Counted from the stretch's first letter, positions 52,501-62,313 are shown. The stretch: DNA of 64,000 bases from Fulvivirga sp. M361 (GCF_007097395.1 NZ_VKDC01000028.1:1-64000), one strand, 5' to 3'. The notes: generated by a model not told the origin, from the sequence alone. A program made the numbers and translations.

Positions 52501-52675
52501 ATTTTTCGTGCCGGAAAAACATTTGGCAGGGAAGTACTTTGATACGCTTGCATTCAATATTACAGTGATATGGTGCATGACCTTATTGCTTTATGTATCC
52601 CTTTACTATGATGGATTAAAACGCATTATGAGGATATTTGACTCGGATAAAAGAAGACGTCGGGCGAAGAATTAA
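49580..52675 (+). CDS. ABCG-type ABC transporter fused to TerB-like N-terminal domain
   Basis: A 1031-residue half-transporter. Residues 1-150 are helical and TerB-like (LLYADGDISERQENLIFYI). An ATPase domain follows with Walker A GSSGSGKST near 286-294, signature ISGGQRKRV, Walker B LFVDEPTSGL and H-loop VIHQPSSD, typical of ABCG/White proteins. Membrane spans lie at about 590-770. A charged, partly coiled region (about 790-1000) and one last span (LAFNITVIWCMTLLLYVSLYY) end the protein. Between ATPase and membrane parts sits CPECGNVNAEQ, a possible zinc-binding loop. The substrate is unknown. Confidence 0.85.
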   Translation: MSEELLKAVIQMFAIVAKERVTEDERANIKDFLLVHLNQEAIGYYLKLFDDYCCEYEVEAAKDLENLDSETLAFVDDWAKIMAIAKQVNEALTMQQKVVMIVKIVELLYADGDISERQENLIFYISEALKIGRRDIMTIKSFIIGQDPDELSSRNILIIDEGSGDLEIEGPSMVAKNLTGLIAILRLPDIETYFIKYLGISTLYLNSIQLKSRKIDIFPTGSTIRGSKINTIYYSDIVSRFLIGQVETNLTLSAEHIFYHFKSGRAGLQNVGLTVEGGKLIGIMGSSGSGKSTFLNVLNGSERPSSGRVLINGVNIHEYPEKVEGVIGYIPQDDLLIEELTVFENLYYAARLCFEQYSAKTTERLVEKVLLNLGLSEIRNLKVGSPLEKTISGGQRKRVNIGLELLREPSVLFVDEPTSGLSSQDSENIMDLLKELSLRGKMVFVVIHQPSSDIFKMFDNLLILDIGGLQIYYGNPIEAVTYFKEIVNAANKNQSACPECGNVNAEQIFSIIETRVVNEFGRLTNVRKISPGQWYQFFRDSIKIPKVRHSEEKIKTRQHIPGWFSQLKVFITRDILAKMSNRQYLAINLLEAPLLAMFMSFLVRYYSTIGDSERTYSFYQNENIPIYFFMSIIVALFMGLTVSAEEIFRDRRILKRERFLNLSKSGYLVSKILVLFMISAVQTISFVMIGDMILQIEGMGLRYWMILFSCSACANLLGLNISATFNSAVTIYILIPLLLIPQLLLSGVVINFDKFNPSVTTLDGVPLVGEFMASRWAFEAAMVTQFKDNAFESQFYHLDRQAALAEYKKLYHIPTVQSKLVYAFNNLKERLTPKRERISKSLSIVRNEIEDELEIVGADKFTQMDRLYIDKFDSLGYMEANRFLTTMERFYSQRYANTVRQKDHIIDSLTATPQTKKSFDSMRFVYQNEAIYTTLTNRTSVHRVIEVEDRLIQKIYPIYFEDHDPGHLLDVRSKFFVPEKHLAGKYFDTLAFNITVIWCMTLLLYVSLYYDGLKRIMRIFDSDKRRRRAKN

Positions 52676-52725
52676 TAGAACCAGGTCTCTTAAAGATTGT
52701 TGTTTTTTAATTGATATACTTTTCA

Positions 52726-53628
52726 ATGCTCAAAATAGCCTGGTCTGATATCTATGCACATCCTTTACCGGAAAACCATCGTTTTCCGATGAGCAAATAT
52801 GAGTTGCTGCCCATGCAATTACTGCATGAAGGTACCATAGAGCGTGCTAACTTATTTCCTCCTTCACCTATTGCTGAAAAACATATAACAAAGGTCCATG
52901 ATCCGGAATACTGGCAAAAATTGAATACCTTATCACTTTCCAGGTCTGAAATAAGAAAAACAGGTTTCCCGCTTTCAAGGCAACTCATAGACCGGGAGAT
53001 CAACATCATGCACGGGACGTTGCTTTGTGCCGACTATGCCATGGAGTATGGTATAGCCATGAATATAGCCGGAGGTACCCATCATGCCTTTACGGATCGT
53101 GGCGAAGGGTTTTGCCTCTTAAATGATATCGCAATTGCTTCTCAATATTTGCTTGATACCCATCAGGCAGAACAAATTCTGGTGGTAGACCTTGATGTAC
53201 ACCAGGGTAACGGCACTGCACAGATATTTCAACACGAACCAGGAGTTTTTACCTTTAGTATGCATGGAGCAAAAAATTACCCCGGACATAAAGAAAAGAG
53301 TGATCTTGACATAGACTTGCCGGATGGTACAGAAGATAAAGAATATCTGGACCTTTTAGATAAAACACTGTCTGAATTAATGGTTCGTTTAAAACCTGAC
53401 TTTATCTTTTTTCAGTCAGGTGTAGATGTTTTGGAAACAGATAAGCTCGGTCGCCTGTCACTTACTATTGAAGGGTGTAAACAAAGAGACAGGTTGGTTT
53501 TGGAAACAGCCAGAATATGCCAAATACCACTGGTAGCCTCAATGGGTGGAGGGTATTCAGAGGATATTCGCCTGATCATAGAGGCTCATGCCAATACCTA
53601 TCGGCTGGCTCAGTCCATTTTCTTTTGA
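52726..53628 (+). CDS. histone deacetylase-family (acetoin utilisation AcuC-like) hydrolase
   Basis: 300 residues from MLKIAWSDIYAHPLP, the usual start of this family; the ATG 15 nt earlier is less likely. It has the conserved AGGTHHAFTDRGEGFCLLND (active-site His-His and the following Phe/Asn), VVDLDVHQGNGTA (zinc-binding Asp and His) and a later GGGYSED. Bacterial members deacetylate small amines or proteins; the substrate here is unknown. Confidence 0.9.
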   Translation: MLKIAWSDIYAHPLPENHRFPMSKYELLPMQLLHEGTIERANLFPPSPIAEKHITKVHDPEYWQKLNTLSLSRSEIRKTGFPLSRQLIDREINIMHGTLLCADYAMEYGIAMNIAGGTHHAFTDRGEGFCLLNDIAIASQYLLDTHQAEQILVVDLDVHQGNGTAQIFQHEPGVFTFSMHGAKNYPGHKEKSDLDIDLPDGTEDKEYLDLLDKTLSELMVRLKPDFIFFQSGVDVLETDKLGRLSLTIEGCKQRDRLVLETARICQIPLVASMGGGYSEDIRLIIEAHANTYRLAQSIFF

Positions 53629-53919
53629 AGAAAAATTATTTGCAGTCGATAGATTTCATCAACAGGCCTTAGTACCAGTTACCGAAATTCGGAGTCATAC
53701 CATTTTCACCACACTTATTCGCAGTTTATCTCGTTAGTCCCAACATCCGGTATCCGGCCCTTCGTCCTGTGTGCTTCCCTTAAGATCTCAAAATGCAATT
53801 TTCAATAAGGTCCTGATAAAGAGTGACTGAAAACTTTATATTTTATTAATATGTAATACTCTATTTCCTTTTTAAATCATCGTAATTTCAATAATTAAAT
53901 TATTAACCTATCTAATCAA

Positions 53920-56900
53920 ATGAAAAAAAAATACCCTAAACCAATTCATTTTACCCTTTTGCTGCTTTTGTTCGGACTTACCCGGCTACCGGCACAAAGT
54001 GTTTTTATTAATGAGATACATTACGATAATATAAGCGGAGATGCTAACGAAGGTATAGAAATAGCAGGACCTGCCGGTACAGATCTTACAGGATGGTCAT
54101 TGGTGCTTTACAACGGCAGTGGTGGTACTACCTACAATACCATTGCGTTATCAGGTGTGTTAAATAATCAACAAGGTGGCATAGGTACACGCTTTTTCAA
54201 TGCAACCGGTCTTCAGAATGGGTCTCCTGACGGAATCGTCCTTGTAAACCCTTCTGATGTCATCATCCAGTTCCTGAGCTACGAAGGTGTCGTCACAGCG
54301 ACTAACGGGATTGCTTCCGGCCTCATGAGTGAAGATATCGGTGTTGAAGAAAGTAACAGTACCACGTTGTCGAGTGAGTCTTTACAGTTAGCAGGAACCG
54401 GATCTGTTTATACGGATTTTACCTGGCAGACTCCTGCCCCTAGCACATATAATGCCGTAAATAACGGACAAACTTTCGGCACGGGTACACTACAGACCCC
54501 GCTGATTAACGAATTTGTCTTTAATCATGATGGGACGGACAGCAACGAGTTTATAGAAATATTTGGAGCTGGTAGTACAGACTATAGTACTTTTTCTATC
54601 TTAGAAATTGAAGGAGATGGTGCAGCAGCCGGCCTGATAGATGAAGTAATAACAATAGGCAGCACGGACAGTCAGGGTTTCTGGACTACCCCTTTTCTTT
54701 CCAATGCCATTGAAAATGGCACCGTTTCTTTATTATTGGTTGAAAATTTCACAGGCGCTGAGGGAGATGATCTGGACACAGACAATGATGGTGTTCTGGA
54801 TAGCCAACCCTGGGATACACTGGTAGATGACATATCTGTCAATGACGGAGGCAGCGGTGATATTACCTATGCCGGAACAGTGCTTAGTTCTGGATACGAT
54901 GGGATTTCGTTTACGGTGGGTGGCGCGTCAAGAATTCCTGACGGCGCTGATACAAACAATGCCACCGACTGGGTAAGAAATGACTTTAGTGGAGCTGGAT
55001 TGCCTTTATTTCCTGGAGTAATAGCCGATGCGGGTGAAGCCGTTAATACACCGGCATTGCCCAATAAAGTAGCTACAGAACCATTGGCTGATCTGTTCAT
55101 TAATGAAATAGATTCTGATACAGATGGGCTTGATTCGGCAGAGTTCATTGAGTTGTTTGACGGAGGTGTTGGAAATACTGCACTGGATGGACTGGTAGTA
55201 GTACTTTATAATGGTAGCGATGATCAAAGCTATGGGGCATATGACCTGGATGGATTTACCACTAATGCCGAAGGGTATTTTGTTCTTGGGAATGCCGGGG
55301 TTGCCAATGTTGATTTTGAAACAAACCCGAATTCACTTCAAAATGGCCCTGATGCTGTAGTTGTTTACCAGGGGGACGCGATTGATTTCCCGAATGATAC
55401 GCCAATATCCCTGGACAACATACTGGATGCTGTGGTGTATGGAACAGGTGACCCGGAAGATGCCGGTTTGCTTCCTTTGCTTAATGCAGGTCAGGTTCAG
55501 GTAGATGAAAATGCTAATAATGTAAAAGATACTGAGTCATTAGCACGTATTCCCAATGGAGCAGGTGGAGCAAGGAACACAGCTTCATTTGAGGCTGTGT
55601 TCCCCACGCCCGGGGTGGCTAACGATGTTATTGTTACCCCGGAGCTGGTTACTATAGCTGAGGCCCGGGCTGCCATGTTGAACGAAACAGTTACTGTACG
55701 AGGAGTGCTGACTGTAGCAGGAGAGCTGGGTGGACCCGCTTATGTTCAGGATGCTACAGGAGGGATAGCCGTATTTGACTCGCAGGTGCAGGGAAATGTA
55801 GCGTTTCAGATAGGTGATTCTGTTGAGATCACTGCTGTAAGAGATGAATTCAGACAGCAGGCACAACTTGAAAATGTGACCAATTTGATAGATTTTGGTA
55901 CCGCAAACCAACCCATTGTACCCAGGGTAATAACGTTAAGCCAGTTGCCGGATTATCCCGGTGAATTGGTGACTGTTTTAAATCCTTCATTCCCTTTACC
56001 CGGAGACTTACTTTTTGGTAATGCCAATTTCGAACTAAGCGATGCCAGTGGTACCGGCCAGTTGAGAATTGACAATGATGTAGAAGATTTAGTAGGTAAA
56101 GCGCAGCCGGAAACCTGCGCCAGTGTAACAGGTGTGGTAGGGCGCTTTGAGACATTTATCCAACTGTTGCCAAGATTAAAGGCAGACCTGCCGTGTGCCG
56201 AAGAATTTGTTCCTACTGGCGATGACCTTAACATACCCAAGTCTGAAACTTTTGACGTGGTTACCTGGAATATCGAATGGTTTGGTGATGAAAGTAATTC
56301 ACCCGCAGCCGGAGACCCTGACAGTGACCAGATCCAAAAAGACAGCGTAAAAACAGTTATCCTGGGTTTGGATGCTGATGTAATCGCCGTGCAGGAAATT
56401 ACGGACGATGTGCTTTTTGCCCAAATGGTGAGTGAGCTGCCCGGATATGATTACATACTTTCCGATTTTGTTTCAAGGCCGAATGACCCCGGGGCCAAAC
56501 AGCGTGTAGGGTTTGTATACAAAACAAGTACGGTTACACCTGATACTACAGAAACAAAAGCGTTATTGACCGCCGTCCATCCGCTTTACAACGGAGGTGA
56601 TGCGTCCGCATTAATAGGTTATCCAAGTGAGCCGGACCGCTTTTGGGCCAGTGGGAGAATGCCTTTCCTGATGGTGGCCGATGTGGAGATAGCAGGTATC
56701 ACCAAAAAGATCCACCTGGTAGCTATACACGCCAGAGCTAACAGCGGCAGGGATGCCCAAAATCGTTACGACATGCGGAAGTTTGATGTTGAAGTACTAA
56801 AAGATACCTTAGATGCCTTTTACAGTGACGTGAACCTTGTTTTGCTGGGAGACTATAATGACGATGTAGATTTTACGGTAGCTGACATACCTTCTACGCT

Positions 56901-57951
56901 CACTTCATACGAAGTATATGTAAACGACACTGCAAATTACAATCCGGTGACCGAAATATTGAGCGAAAGAGGGTTCCGTTCTTTTGTGTCCAGAGAAAAT
57001 GTAATTGATCACATTAGCTTGTCCGATGAATTGTTTGATGAGTTTTTAGAAGGTTCTGCCAGGGCAGGGTACGAGTTTTATGATAATGACTATAGCTTCA
57101 CCACATCAGACCATTTGCCTATCTCCATACGTTTAAGCTTTGTTCCTGAAGTAACCTTCAACACAGCTCAGGCGGTAGAGGTTGTTTCTTTCAAACAGGG
57201 GAAACGAAGAAACGGAAGACCTGTAGTATGGTGGAGAAGCAATCCGGCCAAAGCACTGGGAAGACCTTTGGAAAACTATTATTTTAACTTTGTAAGCCTT
57301 GGGTTTGGCGGTGAGATCGTATTACGCCTGGATGAAAAGCTGTACGACCTGGAAGGCAATGATTTCAGGATATATGAAAGTACCTTTGGCAGGTTAGACA
57401 TACCTTGTTATTTCTACCCGGAAAAAGCAGAGGTATTTGTTTCCGAAGATGGTGAGGAGTTTACTTCATTAGGTACTACCTGCCTCGATGGAAAATTTGA
57501 TCTTGCATCTGCAGGGTTAGATTTTTCCCGGTTCATAAAAGTGAAAGACATTTCTGACCCCCGCCAGTTTTTTGGTAATGCGGACGGTTTTGATCTGGAC
57601 GGTATATGGCCTGTTAATCCTCCTTCTGCACATAATGGACGATTGTCAGGTGACCTTGAGGACCATGAGAATTTTGCCCCGAACGAAGAAGGTGAGCTGG
57701 AAGTTGTTGCTTTCCCCAATCCTTTTGTAGATAAAGTAAAACTAAATTTACTTTCCGAAGATGATAATATTAAAAAACTGCTGTTCTACAACGCTGTGGG
57801 TAGGGTAGTTTTTGAACAGGAAGTGGACTCTTCCGCAGGGTATCAAACCATCGAAGTGGACCTGGCGGATTTGCCATCCGGAATTTACCTTATGAAAGTG
57901 CAAGGCGTCGGGAAGCAAATAGAGAAGACATTTAAGCTAATAAAGCGTTAG
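53920..57951 (+). CDS. large secreted nuclease: lamin-tail domains, EEP domain, T9SS sorting domain
   Basis: A 1343-residue protein. A signal peptide ends near LPAQ (residue 26), and three lamin-tail-like domains follow (SVFINEIHYDN, PLINEFVFNHDG, LFINEIDSDTDG). An OB-fold segment sits at about 575-740 (VTVRGVLTVAGELGGPAYV). The endonuclease/exonuclease/phosphatase domain (about 775-1070) has TWNIEWFGDE, a Glu in AVQEIT, GDYNDD near 977 and SDHLP near 1063. A T9SS sorting domain ends the protein. This matches ExeM/NucH-like extracellular DNases. It probably scavenges extracellular DNA. Confidence 0.9.
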   Translation: MKKKYPKPIHFTLLLLLFGLTRLPAQSVFINEIHYDNISGDANEGIEIAGPAGTDLTGWSLVLYNGSGGTTYNTIALSGVLNNQQGGIGTRFFNATGLQNGSPDGIVLVNPSDVIIQFLSYEGVVTATNGIASGLMSEDIGVEESNSTTLSSESLQLAGTGSVYTDFTWQTPAPSTYNAVNNGQTFGTGTLQTPLINEFVFNHDGTDSNEFIEIFGAGSTDYSTFSILEIEGDGAAAGLIDEVITIGSTDSQGFWTTPFLSNAIENGTVSLLLVENFTGAEGDDLDTDNDGVLDSQPWDTLVDDISVNDGGSGDITYAGTVLSSGYDGISFTVGGASRIPDGADTNNATDWVRNDFSGAGLPLFPGVIADAGEAVNTPALPNKVATEPLADLFINEIDSDTDGLDSAEFIELFDGGVGNTALDGLVVVLYNGSDDQSYGAYDLDGFTTNAEGYFVLGNAGVANVDFETNPNSLQNGPDAVVVYQGDAIDFPNDTPISLDNILDAVVYGTGDPEDAGLLPLLNAGQVQVDENANNVKDTESLARIPNGAGGARNTASFEAVFPTPGVANDVIVTPELVTIAEARAAMLNETVTVRGVLTVAGELGGPAYVQDATGGIAVFDSQVQGNVAFQIGDSVEITAVRDEFRQQAQLENVTNLIDFGTANQPIVPRVITLSQLPDYPGELVTVLNPSFPLPGDLLFGNANFELSDASGTGQLRIDNDVEDLVGKAQPETCASVTGVVGRFETFIQLLPRLKADLPCAEEFVPTGDDLNIPKSETFDVVTWNIEWFGDESNSPAAGDPDSDQIQKDSVKTVILGLDADVIAVQEITDDVLFAQMVSELPGYDYILSDFVSRPNDPGAKQRVGFVYKTSTVTPDTTETKALLTAVHPLYNGGDASALIGYPSEPDRFWASGRMPFLMVADVEIAGITKKIHLVAIHARANSGRDAQNRYDMRKFDVEVLKDTLDAFYSDVNLVLLGDYNDDVDFTVADIPSTLTSYEVYVNDTANYNPVTEILSERGFRSFVSRENVIDHISLSDELFDEFLEGSARAGYEFYDNDYSFTTSDHLPISIRLSFVPEVTFNTAQAVEVVSFKQGKRRNGRPVVWWRSNPAKALGRPLENYYFNFVSLGFGGEIVLRLDEKLYDLEGNDFRIYESTFGRLDIPCYFYPEKAEVFVSEDGEEFTSLGTTCLDGKFDLASAGLDFSRFIKVKDISDPRQFFGNADGFDLDGIWPVNPPSAHNGRLSGDLEDHENFAPNEEGELEVVAFPNPFVDKVKLNLLSEDDNIKKLLFYNAVGRVVFEQEVDSSAGYQTIEVDLADLPSGIYLMKVQGVGKQIEKTFKLIKR

Positions 57952-57981
57952 TAACGGAGTTTAGTACTTTAGTCACTCAAT

Positions 57982-58022
57982 AAAAGAAAACAGGCTACTT
58001 TTTAAGTGACCTGTTTTCTTTT
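57982..58022. terminator. bidirectional terminator after secreted nuclease gene
   Basis: AAAAGAAAACAGG and CCTGTTTTCTTTT form a perfect 13-bp inverted repeat around a 15-nt loop, 31 nt after the nuclease stop, with T-rich ends on both strands. Confidence 0.8.
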
Positions 58023-58172
58023 ATTCCCGTAGTTTTTAAGACGAGGTTAGTTGGCTAAACCCTGAGACTTTGACAAGTTATAATGCATCAGAAGCTAAAA
58101 TGTTATGTAGTTAAATTAAATGCTCTTTATTTGTAAACTGTCAGAACCGAACCGCATTAACCACCGATACCT

Positions 58173-59096
58173 ATGAAATACGGTAAAGTCTTTTCTCATG
58201 AACTTGAGCACCTTGATCTATCACTTCCGCCAGACCACTCCGATACCATTAAAGCCTTTAAGAGCAAAAAAAACAACCCGGTAAAAGTACACGTCGGGTG
58301 TGCTAAATGGGGGATCAAAGAATGGGTGGGGCTTATTTACCCACGAAATACAAAAGATAAGTTCTTTCTTGATCAATATGTGAAGAATTTCAATGGTATT
58401 GAGATGAATACTACTTTCTACAGTATCAAAAAAGAAAATGTTGAAAATTGGGCAAGTCGTGCACCGGATGGGTTCAGGTTCAGCCCCAAATTTTTAAGAA
58501 GCATAAGTCATTTGAAACGCCTTAATGATGCAGGGTATTTTACGGATCAGTTTCTGGATGCTGCCGAGGCTTTTGGAGAAAAATTAGGCCCTTCATTTCT
58601 TCAATTGCCTGATAATTTTGCCGGTAGACAGCTGGAATCTCTACGAAAGTATGTACAGGACATTCCGGATGACTTTCCCATGTTCGTTGAACTAAGACAT
58701 ACGGACTGGTTTACCGATCCTGCTATTTTCGACGAAACATTTACTATGATGGCTGAGCAAAAAAGGGGGGTGGTCCTCACGGACGTGGGAGGACGACGAG
58801 ATGTACTCCATATGCGTCTGACCGTACCTAAGGTCTTCATACGTTTTAATGGATACAACCTTCACCCATCAGATTATCAGCGCCTGGACGAATGGGTACA
58901 GCGGATAAAATATTGGATTCAAAATGGGTTGGAAGAATTATACTTTTACGCACACCAGGAAGATGAAACGCATACACCGGTCACGTGTGATTATTTCATC
59001 AAAAAGATCAACGAAGCATGTAACTTAAACATTGCACGTCCTGATTTTGTGACAGACAATGCTGGCATGCCGGGTACACTTTTCCCAGACATATAG
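58173..59096 (+). CDS. DUF72 family protein
   Basis: A 307-residue protein of the DUF72 (YecE) family, a TIM-barrel fold. HVGCAKWGIKEWVGLIYP near 46-63, NGIEMNTTFYSIKKENVENW and FRFSPKFLRSISHLKRL are characteristic. A later segment, FVELRHTDWFTDP, and FYAHQEDETHTPV near the end are also typical. Biochemical function is unknown to me. It faces the abortive-infection-like gene tail-to-tail. Confidence 0.9.
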   Translation: MKYGKVFSHELEHLDLSLPPDHSDTIKAFKSKKNNPVKVHVGCAKWGIKEWVGLIYPRNTKDKFFLDQYVKNFNGIEMNTTFYSIKKENVENWASRAPDGFRFSPKFLRSISHLKRLNDAGYFTDQFLDAAEAFGEKLGPSFLQLPDNFAGRQLESLRKYVQDIPDDFPMFVELRHTDWFTDPAIFDETFTMMAEQKRGVVLTDVGGRRDVLHMRLTVPKVFIRFNGYNLHPSDYQRLDEWVQRIKYWIQNGLEELYFYAHQEDETHTPVTCDYFIKKINEACNLNIARPDFVTDNAGMPGTLFPDI

Positions 59097-59113
59097 TGTG
59101 TTTTAGCTATAGA

Positions 59114-59974
59114 TCACTCAACGGTCTGATCTTCAGCATAAGCTCTTTTTTTAACCTTATCCAGGTGATAAGCGTCAATTTCTGCAATTGCTCTGAGATT
59201 TAGCTTATGGAAAAGAGAATACTTTTCAGAGACCGTCAGCAGCGTTTTGTCTCTTGCAAATAAGATGACATAATAAAATTGTATGAGTACTTCCTGTTCA
59301 GTAAAATGAGACTTTAGAATATTGAAGTAAAACTCAGGGTCGTGACTTTTATTTTCTATCAGGAAGATAAGCGTACGGTAGTTTTCCAGGTAGTGTTGAA
59401 AAGTGTTTTTATACCCTTCGTACACTGTTTTGAAACATATTTCAAAGGATTCATCATCTGGTGATACGTTTCCTGTATCTTGTTTTTTTCTTCTTTTTAG
59501 TGTATTTACCTCTTTTTTAAAATCATTGTATAGGGCGTCAAAAGGATTATGGCTTTTGCCGTTGGAGCCTAAAGTAGTGCTACGGATGGTATTTGAGGCA
59601 TTTATGTGAAAATTCAGTAGTTGAAAGAAGGTGTTTTCAAATTGCTGTATAGCAATGGTCGCAGACTGATTTTCCATGATCTTCCTGCTTTCTTTTAGTT
59701 CTTCGCGTTGCAAAACCAGTTCGCGTTTTTGGTATATCAAGGCTAAAAAGAACAAAATTACACCGGCCAATGCCCAAATGGAACCTACCGTTCCCCCCAG
59801 AAACTCACCTGCCGTTCCGAGTGTTTGTATGTTCTGCCAAAATGTGGGATCATTTTTATTGAGTGCATAAAAGAACAGATAGACCACTGCAATTCCTGAT
59901 GCTACCGCTACTATAGCGAAAATTCCCAGGATGTTGGCTACTAAAGCACTAAAACTTAGACGACGCAATTTCAT
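59114..59974 (-). CDS. putative phage abortive infection membrane protein (putAbiC type)
   Basis: A 286-residue protein with two membrane spans (about 11-36 and 62-84) and a coiled segment (YQKRELVLQREELKESRKIM). A cytosolic part then starts FENTFFQLLNFHINASNTI, the signature of the putative abortive infection family (PF16872). Lactococcal AbiC relatives block phage growth by an unknown mechanism. It is a single gene without island signs. Assignment to defence is by family name only. Confidence 0.75.
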   Translation of the reverse strand: MKLRRLSFSALVANILGIFAIVAVASGIAVVYLFFYALNKNDPTFWQNIQTLGTAGEFLGGTVGSIWALAGVILFFLALIYQKRELVLQREELKESRKIMENQSATIAIQQFENTFFQLLNFHINASNTIRSTTLGSNGKSHNPFDALYNDFKKEVNTLKRRKKQDTGNVSPDDESFEICFKTVYEGYKNTFQHYLENYRTLIFLIENKSHDPEFYFNILKSHFTEQEVLIQFYYVILFARDKTLLTVSEKYSLFHKLNLRAIAEIDAYHLDKVKKRAYAEDQTVE

Positions 59975-60120
59975 AATTAATCAAGGGAAGATAAAAAGTC
60001 CGGTGAGTACTTATTGTTTGACTTTCGAAAGTCTGCTTATTCCTTCGGTAAATTTACTTATTTTCAGGTAAATAAATGACAGCCTGATAGTGATTACTGC
60101 CCTGCATCGGATGTATCCGA

Positions 60121-62313
60121 CTAATGATCAGGCAGGCGTATGCTGAACTTACTGCCTTTTCTGATCTCGGATTCAACACGAATGGAGCCTTTTATCTTTG
60201 CTAATGTGTCTTTCACAATATACAAACCGAGACCAGAACCTTCTGCTATGTCTGACGCCCTGTAAAACATACTGAATATATGGTCGATATATTGGGGATC
60301 TATGCCTTTACCGTTGTCTATTACATCAATTTCTGCAAACCCGGACTCCTTAAAAGCCTCAACCCTTACATAGGGATCGTTCTGACTATAATTGTGATAT
60401 TTAATACTGTTGGTGATCAGGTTGCTCAAGACTATTTTAAGCCTGTACGGGTCAGTAGTTACAGCAAAGTCCAGCGGGTAAGCTTTTACAAAGGTTACCT
60501 TATTCGCATTATCAAAAAATTTAAGCTCACCGATGATATCTTCCAGTATATTATCGAGGAAGATAGGAGTGTGCTCAATTTCTTTTTTGACATTCATAGA
60601 ATATTCCATGATACTCTTGATGAAGTTTTCCAGTTTCACAATACTGGAATTCATCATATTCAGGTAAGTAACCTGGCTTTCACCTGGATCATCGTGCCGT
60701 GCAAGGTTTACCAGTCCTTTCAGTGATTTGAGGGGGGCAATCAGGTCGTGTGATGATCGATAGACAAAATTATCCAGTTCCGCGTTGATCACCCTAAGAT
60801 CTTCGTTGGTCGTCTTGAGTTGCTCTTTTTGCATGATCAGTTCCCGGGTACGGTTATCTATGATTACTTCTAACTTCCGGTTGAGCATTTTTAGCCGGGT
60901 AGTACGATATCTTACGCCTAAAAAGATGGATATTGAAAGTATGGAAAAGCCAAACAGATATGTCCATACATTTTTATACCAGGGGGTAGGCACAACGAAA
61001 GAATAACTAACTTCGCTACTAACTAGGCCTTTATTGGTTTTTGATTTCACGTGAAAGGCATAAGCACCTCCATCCAGGTTGGTGTATTCCTTAGCTACGG
61101 CAGCAGTCCAGGGAAGCCAGGCATCCTCAAAGCCTTCCAGGTAAAAGCTATACTCCAGGTCAGACTTATCATATCCCGGGGTTGAAAAACGAAACTCCAG
61201 GGTGCGTTTGGACTTGGGAACATCTTTTGAGATCTGTTTTAAAATAACTCTAGGAACAAAGCTGGTATCATAGTTATCATTCCATTTTAAGTAGGAAATA
61301 CCATACAGCGAACTGATCCAAAGATTGCCTCTTTGGTCCTGGAATAAGGACCGAAGTTGATTGGTAGGTAAGCCATTTTCCTCATTGATCAACCCTTCAA
61401 TTTTAGGGTTGATCTGGTCGAACAGCGTTTTGATTTGATTATCCGGTCTGGATAGTCCATTATCTTCCCCAAGGGCCTTTTGAACATATCCATTTTCATC
61501 TAAAAAGACAAGTCCGGATGTCAAAGTACTAATGGCATAGAGACTGTCTCTCCATATAATGACCTCAGCAATCCCTGCATTTTTCAGTAGCTCGTCTATC
61601 TCGGTAGGCCATTTTTCAATTTTCTGCGAGGTGGGATTAAATTTATATAGTCCGTTAAATGCTGTGGTAAGAAGATAAGAAGTGGTCGAATCTTGATGAT
61701 GATCTAACATGGCATGCGCATGGAAAGCACCGTCGTTAGGAAAATTAAAATCTTCATTGATCAGTTCATAACCATCCTTCGTAATTAGTGCTAAACCCTG
61801 GTTATAAATCGAAGCGAATAGCTCGTTTCCTATCTGGAACAGGTAACCATCTTGAATACCTATCTCATAAGCCCTTTTTCCATCATAACGAATGATCTTT
61901 TCTCTACATTCAAAGTAAATATTATCCGCTACTTCAATGATGTTCCATATTTCTGATATTGCTGTAGAAGTATCTATTAAACCACGTAAGGATACGTACT
62001 TAAATTCACCGGTCAGGTATCCAAACTCATTATTGCCTCCTACATAAATCCGTCCGCTATCTTGATGATAAAGTGCATGGACGGAAGAGTAATCCCTGAT
62101 CGTTGTCAGTCGCCAGGTACTCCCATTGTAAGTCAATACACCATTTTCATTGGCGAAATACCATACTCCCTTGCTGTCTTCCAGGCCGTCATAATTATCC
62201 GATGCCGCCCTGTAATTATTCGGTCCGAAATTATTGATCTCAAACTCCTGGGCAACGAGATGGATGCCCTGTAACAATAATAAGATCATTATAATTACAG
62301 CCTTTATCGACAT
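60121..62313 (-). CDS. sensor histidine kinase with periplasmic beta-propeller and Y_Y_Y domain
   Basis: A 730-residue protein. A signal peptide ends near HLVAQ (residue 22). A two-component-regulator propeller (about 25-345, with GVWYFANENGVLTYN and NLWISSLYGISYLKW) is shorter than usual. A Y_Y_Y domain (about 360-440, YSFYLEGFEDAW) and a membrane span (about 450-470) follow. HisKA has phospho-acceptor SSHDLIAPLKSLKG near 520, and HATPase has NLITNSIKYHN, DNGKGI and GSGLGLYIVKD. No response regulator gene is adjacent. Signal unknown. Confidence 0.9.
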   Translation of the reverse strand: MSIKAVIIMILLLLQGIHLVAQEFEINNFGPNNYRAASDNYDGLEDSKGVWYFANENGVLTYNGSTWRLTTIRDYSSVHALYHQDSGRIYVGGNNEFGYLTGEFKYVSLRGLIDTSTAISEIWNIIEVADNIYFECREKIIRYDGKRAYEIGIQDGYLFQIGNELFASIYNQGLALITKDGYELINEDFNFPNDGAFHAHAMLDHHQDSTTSYLLTTAFNGLYKFNPTSQKIEKWPTEIDELLKNAGIAEVIIWRDSLYAISTLTSGLVFLDENGYVQKALGEDNGLSRPDNQIKTLFDQINPKIEGLINEENGLPTNQLRSLFQDQRGNLWISSLYGISYLKWNDNYDTSFVPRVILKQISKDVPKSKRTLEFRFSTPGYDKSDLEYSFYLEGFEDAWLPWTAAVAKEYTNLDGGAYAFHVKSKTNKGLVSSEVSYSFVVPTPWYKNVWTYLFGFSILSISIFLGVRYRTTRLKMLNRKLEVIIDNRTRELIMQKEQLKTTNEDLRVINAELDNFVYRSSHDLIAPLKSLKGLVNLARHDDPGESQVTYLNMMNSSIVKLENFIKSIMEYSMNVKKEIEHTPIFLDNILEDIIGELKFFDNANKVTFVKAYPLDFAVTTDPYRLKIVLSNLITNSIKYHNYSQNDPYVRVEAFKESGFAEIDVIDNGKGIDPQYIDHIFSMFYRASDIAEGSGLGLYIVKDTLAKIKGSIRVESEIRKGSKFSIRLPDH

